DNA of 11,284 nucleotides. Source: Isohypsibius dastychi (Eukaryota; Tardigrada; Eutardigrada; Parachela; Isohypsibiidae). The notes below the pieces were generated by a model. It was not told the DNA's origin, did no database searches, and saw only the letters and a program-made list of their open reading frames with translations. This document shows, piece by piece, positions 7,363 to 11,284 of the stretch (position 1 is its first letter; every line of letters begins with the position of its first letter). The stretch is taken from the NCBI GenBank assembly GCA_034696485.1, contig JAQIWT010001335.1, positions 1 to 11,284 on the forward strand, given 5' to 3'. A program made the position numbers and the translations under genes.

Positions 7363-8930
7363 TATTTTCACGACGATTAGTCCTGTTTCCCTGGTTCTAC
7401 TCGCGGATTGTTCAAGAGACTCGTTTATAATTCATGTTACCTTCTGTTTTCTATAGTCCTTGCTCGAGCATCATCCGATACTCGGCATTGTTTTTATTCA
7501 TGTTCATCCTCTGAAATTGTTTAATTCATTGCGCATTCCAGTGTTCATACTGTTTCATCTACAAAAGTCATTTGGATATTTTTCAATTCTATTTTTCATT
7601 TGATGGCTAATACATATTCCGCCGATTTGTAACGAACGGTGCAAAGCAAATTATAAAGGTTGGAAGTTGTCTGGTCGGGAAATATTTCTAATGCAAAACG
7701 ACTGCCCTCTCTGGTATTTTCAGCTTTTTAAAATCTTGGCTGCCAAAGTTCCACAAGGATTGCAATGGAAGGTACGAGCCAAAACTAGTGTCGATATTTC
7801 AACAAAAGAAAACGCACATTTGACAAGCATCCAACTATGTGTCCTTTAAAGGTAAATTAAAATTTGTCCGCAGAAAACAATATACCATAGCTATGAAAAC
7901 GTGACGAAAACATGAAGTACAGGGGTTGATCAGATACAGTATGTCGAAATGGATAGATGTTATTGTGGGGCATGGGACGTGATTGACACAGGCCCAAATA
8001 GATACACTACTGTATGGCATATTTGGGAAATTCGTGCAGGTTGTCATATTTTACACCTGTACTTTGTCATGGTTTTATAATATTTTCAACGTTCATTTTC
8101 ATGATTTGATGTATTCCTGTTGATCGTTAAGGCAAATCAGATGTAATTTGCTGGCGAAGCAACATTGCAGTCCATCATAATATTCAATTTACGAACAAAC
8201 CGATGACCTCTGTAAAACGTCAGCTTCTAACATTCAACAAATTTTTTGTGAATACTTTTTTCTCAAAAATGTTGCAGAAAAACGTATTCAGAATATTTTC
8301 AGCCGAAGCAGCCTTTTTCAAAAGCGTGAAAACAGCAGTCTGTTAGGCACATTTGAATTGAAGATTAGAAATCCGTAAATTAGACCAGACTCATCCAGTG
8401 AAAGACCAATAGATTTGGTTTATCTTTATTACCATGCATTGTTTCAATTTTACTATGACATTTTATACGGTGGCATTTTTCTTTGTGGTCATATATACCT
8501 TACGTCCCGTGATGTCCTATCCTATATTTGTATGGTAGGACGAACTGTGGATGGATGCTGCTACGAGAAACCATGGTGGTCGTTAAATCCCTGAAGCGAA
8601 TGGTTGCAAGTAAGGTTACTGACACTGTTTAAGAGAAAATTTTATTCTATGACTGATAGAATGCTGCAAATTCAGAAAAAAAGTGCTTGTGAGCTCTGAC
8701 TAAATTGAATGAAAGAGCCACAAACTCTTCAAAAATTGTCCAAACGTGGCGGGCTGAATTTGAATCCTGTGTGTTTGCAGATGTCAACAACACCATTCTG
8801 ACATTAATTATGATGCGCAGCGCAGTTTGAGTTTGACCAACAAAATCCAACTTGTAAAACAATTTAATTTACTTTGTTCGTGCAAAGACAAACATTAATT
8901 TCTTACCTCTACTTGATCGCCATCGCAAAT
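7363..8930. other. Spacer between CENP-A and HMCES, no supported gene
   Basis: AT-rich sequence holding the CENP-A 3' UTR and the HMCES promoter. No AATAAA is visible on the plus strand (an ATTAAA occurs near 7856), and no TATA box is evident before 8931. Short open frames at 7667-7849 (plus) and 8647-8862 (minus) have no recognisable domain. The first ends next to a donor-like AAG|GTACGA at about 7770, but it cannot be linked to either gene. Confidence 0.55.
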
Positions 8931-10849
8931 ATGTGCGGAAGATTCGCCTGGCAAGTTTTGACGAGGAAACATCATCATTTGTTCATTGTCGAGTTCCTCC
9001 ATTTGTAATGGCATTTCGTCGTCTTTTAGCGCACTGGATCCCTCCAGAATATGCAATACATGTCGATATCGGGCACCGGATGGAACTTTCATCACGCCAG
9101 TGTGGGTAGCAGATCCACTGGTTCCTCAGCTGACCCCTTCAACGAATGTTGCTCCAACGAATTATAGGTGAGTTCTTCAAAGTGCGCACTGGCCGTGCTT
9201 TTATTTTCGAAGGCAATGTTGAGCATCTGGAAAAAACTAGTTGTGGTTGACGCATCGAAGTGAACATTCCTGAGGAGTGATTCATAATTTCAAACCAGAA
9301 GAGCTGGTTTTTTCATGTGTGTAACTATAAACGGAAAGACATCCGGTTGAGGTCCGATTATGGAAAGCTGGGTTGGAATGAAAATAGCTTCTTTTAATAG
9401 ATTGGAATGCACAATGGGTGATGTATTAAAACATTTGCATTTGCAGCCCGGTTCTTGTCTCTGCCCAACATTTTCCTGACTGCGGAGAAAAAACTGATTT
9501 TATCGTGCGGCCAATGAAATTTGGGCTGATTCCAGCTTGGCATAAAGGTTCGATTTCAGAACTTTGAATCATAAGACCTCTGATGCAAAAAAGAATGTAT
9601 TGTTTAACAGTGATTAATTCGACTGATCTCCTTTTTTCAAAACAATTCGTTTTCAAGTCTTGCGAAAAAAGTGGCCTCACCGAAACGAAACGGAAATCAA
9701 GTTTGAATAGAAAGTACAACAGAACAAACCTACCAAAAAAAATAATTAAGGAGAATACAGTCTTGCATTGATTATAAGACCAATTCTTTGTTTCAGATTC
9801 AAATATTTATAACGATTTTTTTTCATATTTTTTTCATATCGTTTTCACCATTACGATTATTTTGTGTTGGGCTCTGTAAATTATCGTTTATTTGAAATGA
9901 TTAGAATTTATTGTGACGTGCTAATGAATCGTAGTTTAACTGGTTCTCTGCAGGAAACGAGCCAAAAATGGAATATTCTACAATAAACTGCCGTGCCGAA
10001 ACGTTGCTGGAAAAGAAAACCTTTGCCGTGCCGTTGAAGAAAGGGCAGCGTTGTGTCGTGCTGGCTGAAGGGTAAAAACAAGCTTCAAATTTTTTCTGAA
10101 TTCAAATTCAGCGATTCACCTCTCGTTCTTTCCAGATTTTATGAATGGAAGAAACTGGAGACGAAAGGTCACGCCAAGCAGCCGTACTTGGTCTACCTTC
10201 CCGAAAATTCTGAATACTTCGAAAAAGAGTTGGACGATGAAAAGAAAAGTCCAAAATTGTTGAAAATCGCGGCAATCTTCGACAAATGGCACATTCCAGA
10301 TGTGATTTGTTTATAAGCTTAGTTTTCTTGTCTTTTAGTGATTTGGAATATTTATCAGGATGGAACTGTGTGCAGCTACAGTATTATCACCGTCCGCGCG
10401 GCGAAATCACTTCGATGGCTACATGATCGGATGCCGGCGATTTTGACCGATGACGACGCCCGGAAGTGGTTGGATTCTGAAAACGTGGATGTGGAGGAAG
10501 CGATGAAGTTGATTCATCCTGTTGACAACCTGAAATGGCATCCAGTGACAAAAGCTGTCGGAAATGTTGCCTACAAGGATCTCGATGCGGTTCGTCCTGT
10601 CAAGTAAGTGTTCCAAATTCAGAAAAATCTACAACAAATATCAAAGTTTTAGTTGATATATATTTGCATTTGGATATTTTATTCGCCATTTTTAGAGAGG
10701 AATCGACACCTGGTGGGGTATCCACACCGACATTGCCAAAAGGTCAGACATCGATCACATCGTTTTTTGGAACGCCGGAGAAAAAACGTGCATCGCCAAC
10801 GAATCTTTCAGAACCGGAAAGAAAGCTGATGAAGAAAAGCCCACGATAA
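8931..10849 (+). CDS. HMCES: HMCES, SRAP-domain abasic-site shield protein (seven exons, complete)
   Basis: Exons 8931-8950, 9030-9167, 9447-9547, 9954-10071, 10136-10301, 10359-10603 and 10696-10849 join in frame to 313 aa ending at TAA 10847-10849. HMCES crosslinks covalently through Cys2 to abasic sites in single-stranded DNA at replication forks, protecting them from cleavage and error-prone bypass. All SRAP landmarks are present: MCGRFAC at the N-terminus with Cys2 (exposed after Met removal), PSTNVAPTN (44-51), RPMKFGLIPAW (74-84), STINCRAETL with Asn98, CVVLAEGFYEW with Glu129, and LHDRMPAIL with His203; KLIHP and WHPV follow. Length is close to human HMCES. The C-terminal tail holds a PIP box, QTSITSFF (280-287), predicted to bind PCNA. 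Intron 1 (8951-9029) begins GCAAGT, a GC-AG intron; it is needed to join MCGRFA to the next conserved residues. Other introns are GT-AG, 57 to 406 nt. The largest (9548-9953) holds nothing notable. Confidence 0.95.
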
Positions 10850-11284
10850 AATGAACAAGAAGCCGAAGTCACGAAAAGACCTCGTCGATTTACTTCAATT
10901 TTACCAGTTTTTCTCTTGTTTAGACGCACATAGGTATGGATTTTATTTTCTGTACAAAATTAGAATTTTTTTAAAATGTCGAATTTCGCATTGTGCTGCA
11001 GTATAGCTGAAACTGTCCTCATTTGAAAGGATGGCCTGGGGCAGCGTTTCAAAATGATATGAAATGGTTCAGATTGCCAACATCGTTCCGAATCGTCGAT
11101 CTTAATCTATGGATTTTACTTCGCAAAATTTGCAGAAAATTGATACACCATGGTCAAAATGACGTAAAACAATGTCCAACAAGAAATAAGGAAATATCTT
11201 GTTGACCGATTGTAGTCTTCCGACCGGATAAAATCACAGCGTCTGATAAAGTAAACCAATAACTTTCCACCGTAATAAAATCAT
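10850..11284 (+). other. 3' flank of HMCES, probable 3' UTR
   Basis: No further conserved coding exon is seen. A 60-codon open frame (11023-11205) has no recognisable features. The first canonical polyadenylation signal after the stop is at 11274-11279, giving a possible 3' UTR of about 440 nt. Confidence 0.5.
11274..11279 (+). terminator. Polyadenylation signal AATAAA, probably of HMCES
   Basis: Canonical AATAAA 425 nt after the HMCES stop, same strand, at the edge of the window. The cleavage site would fall at or beyond the window end. Confidence 0.5.

Noticed and set aside
7134-7430. Reading exon 2 of CENP-A straight through to 7430 as the main form
   Set aside because: The 55-residue continuation has no histone similarity, whereas splicing 7243-7300 restores the conserved IRG end of the H3 fold; kept only as a possible isoform.
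8647-8862. Minus-strand open frame upstream of HMCES
   Set aside because: Short, no domain, no start context or splice partners.
8951-9029. Frameshift or pseudogene explanation for the HMCES N-terminus
   Set aside because: The apparent frame change disappears with a GC-AG intron that gives exactly the conserved SRAP N-terminal pattern; every other exon is intact.
1-11284. Prokaryotic operon, CRISPR array or prophage interpretation
   Set aside because: Genes are interrupted by spliceosomal introns and encode animal-type families; no regularly spaced repeat array with spacers is present.

Overview
The window reads as a piece of a compact animal (invertebrate metazoan) nuclear genome. It holds four spliced protein-coding genes, all on the + strand, in 11.3 kb. 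They have short GT-AG introns (57 to 406 nt), polypyrimidine-TTTCAG acceptors, AT-rich spacers and small non-autonomous DNA transposons. No bacterial, archaeal or viral gene order is present. A small ecdysozoan genome (tardigrade, nematode or arthropod-like) would fit the gene families and density, but the sequence alone does not settle the phylum. Most long single-frame ORFs are fortuitous; the real genes appear only when exons are joined.

Layout. (1) 1-915: 3' end of a gene for a single-pass membrane protein (one membrane helix, basic stop-transfer, Ser/Pro/Asn-rich tail), 5' part outside the window. (2) 916-2218: spacer with a 28-bp tandem duplication, a TAATG-type microsatellite and probably unassigned 5' exons of the next gene. 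(3) 2219-3222: four 3' exons of a membrane-anchored EGF-receptor-ligand-like protein with one EGF domain, a membrane helix and a basic tail. Its EGF domain is interrupted by an intron between Cys4 and Cys5, as in EGF/TGF-alpha/neuregulin genes. (4) 3223-5880: gene-poor and repeat-rich, with a 10-bp minisatellite, a 489-bp pogo/Tc1-mariner-like MITE with TA target duplication, a foldback (long inverted repeat) element, and two inverted copies of an ~80-bp repeat enclosing both. (5) about 5880-7362: a complete three-exon centromeric histone H3 (CENP-A/CenH3) gene with a TATA box, initiator and E2F-like site. (6) 7363-8930: spacer without a supported gene. (7) 8931-10849: a complete seven-exon HMCES (SRAP-domain) gene, 313 aa, with all catalytic residues and a C-terminal PIP box; its first intron is a GC-AG intron. 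(8) 10850-11284: 3' flank ending with an AATAAA signal.

Functional reading. CENP-A specifies centromeric chromatin. HMCES shields abasic sites in single-stranded DNA at replication forks and here carries its own PCNA-binding motif. The EGF-like gene encodes a probable receptor tyrosine kinase ligand. Apart from a possible tandem relationship between the two membrane-protein genes, the neighbours look functionally independent. I did not find a wholly new system. The most notable points are the divergent CENP-A (seven-residue longer loop 1 than H3, H3-like core, long tail, stop-free second intron), the GC-AG intron inside the HMCES catalytic N-terminus, the EGF ligand with a short first loop, and the repeat cluster.
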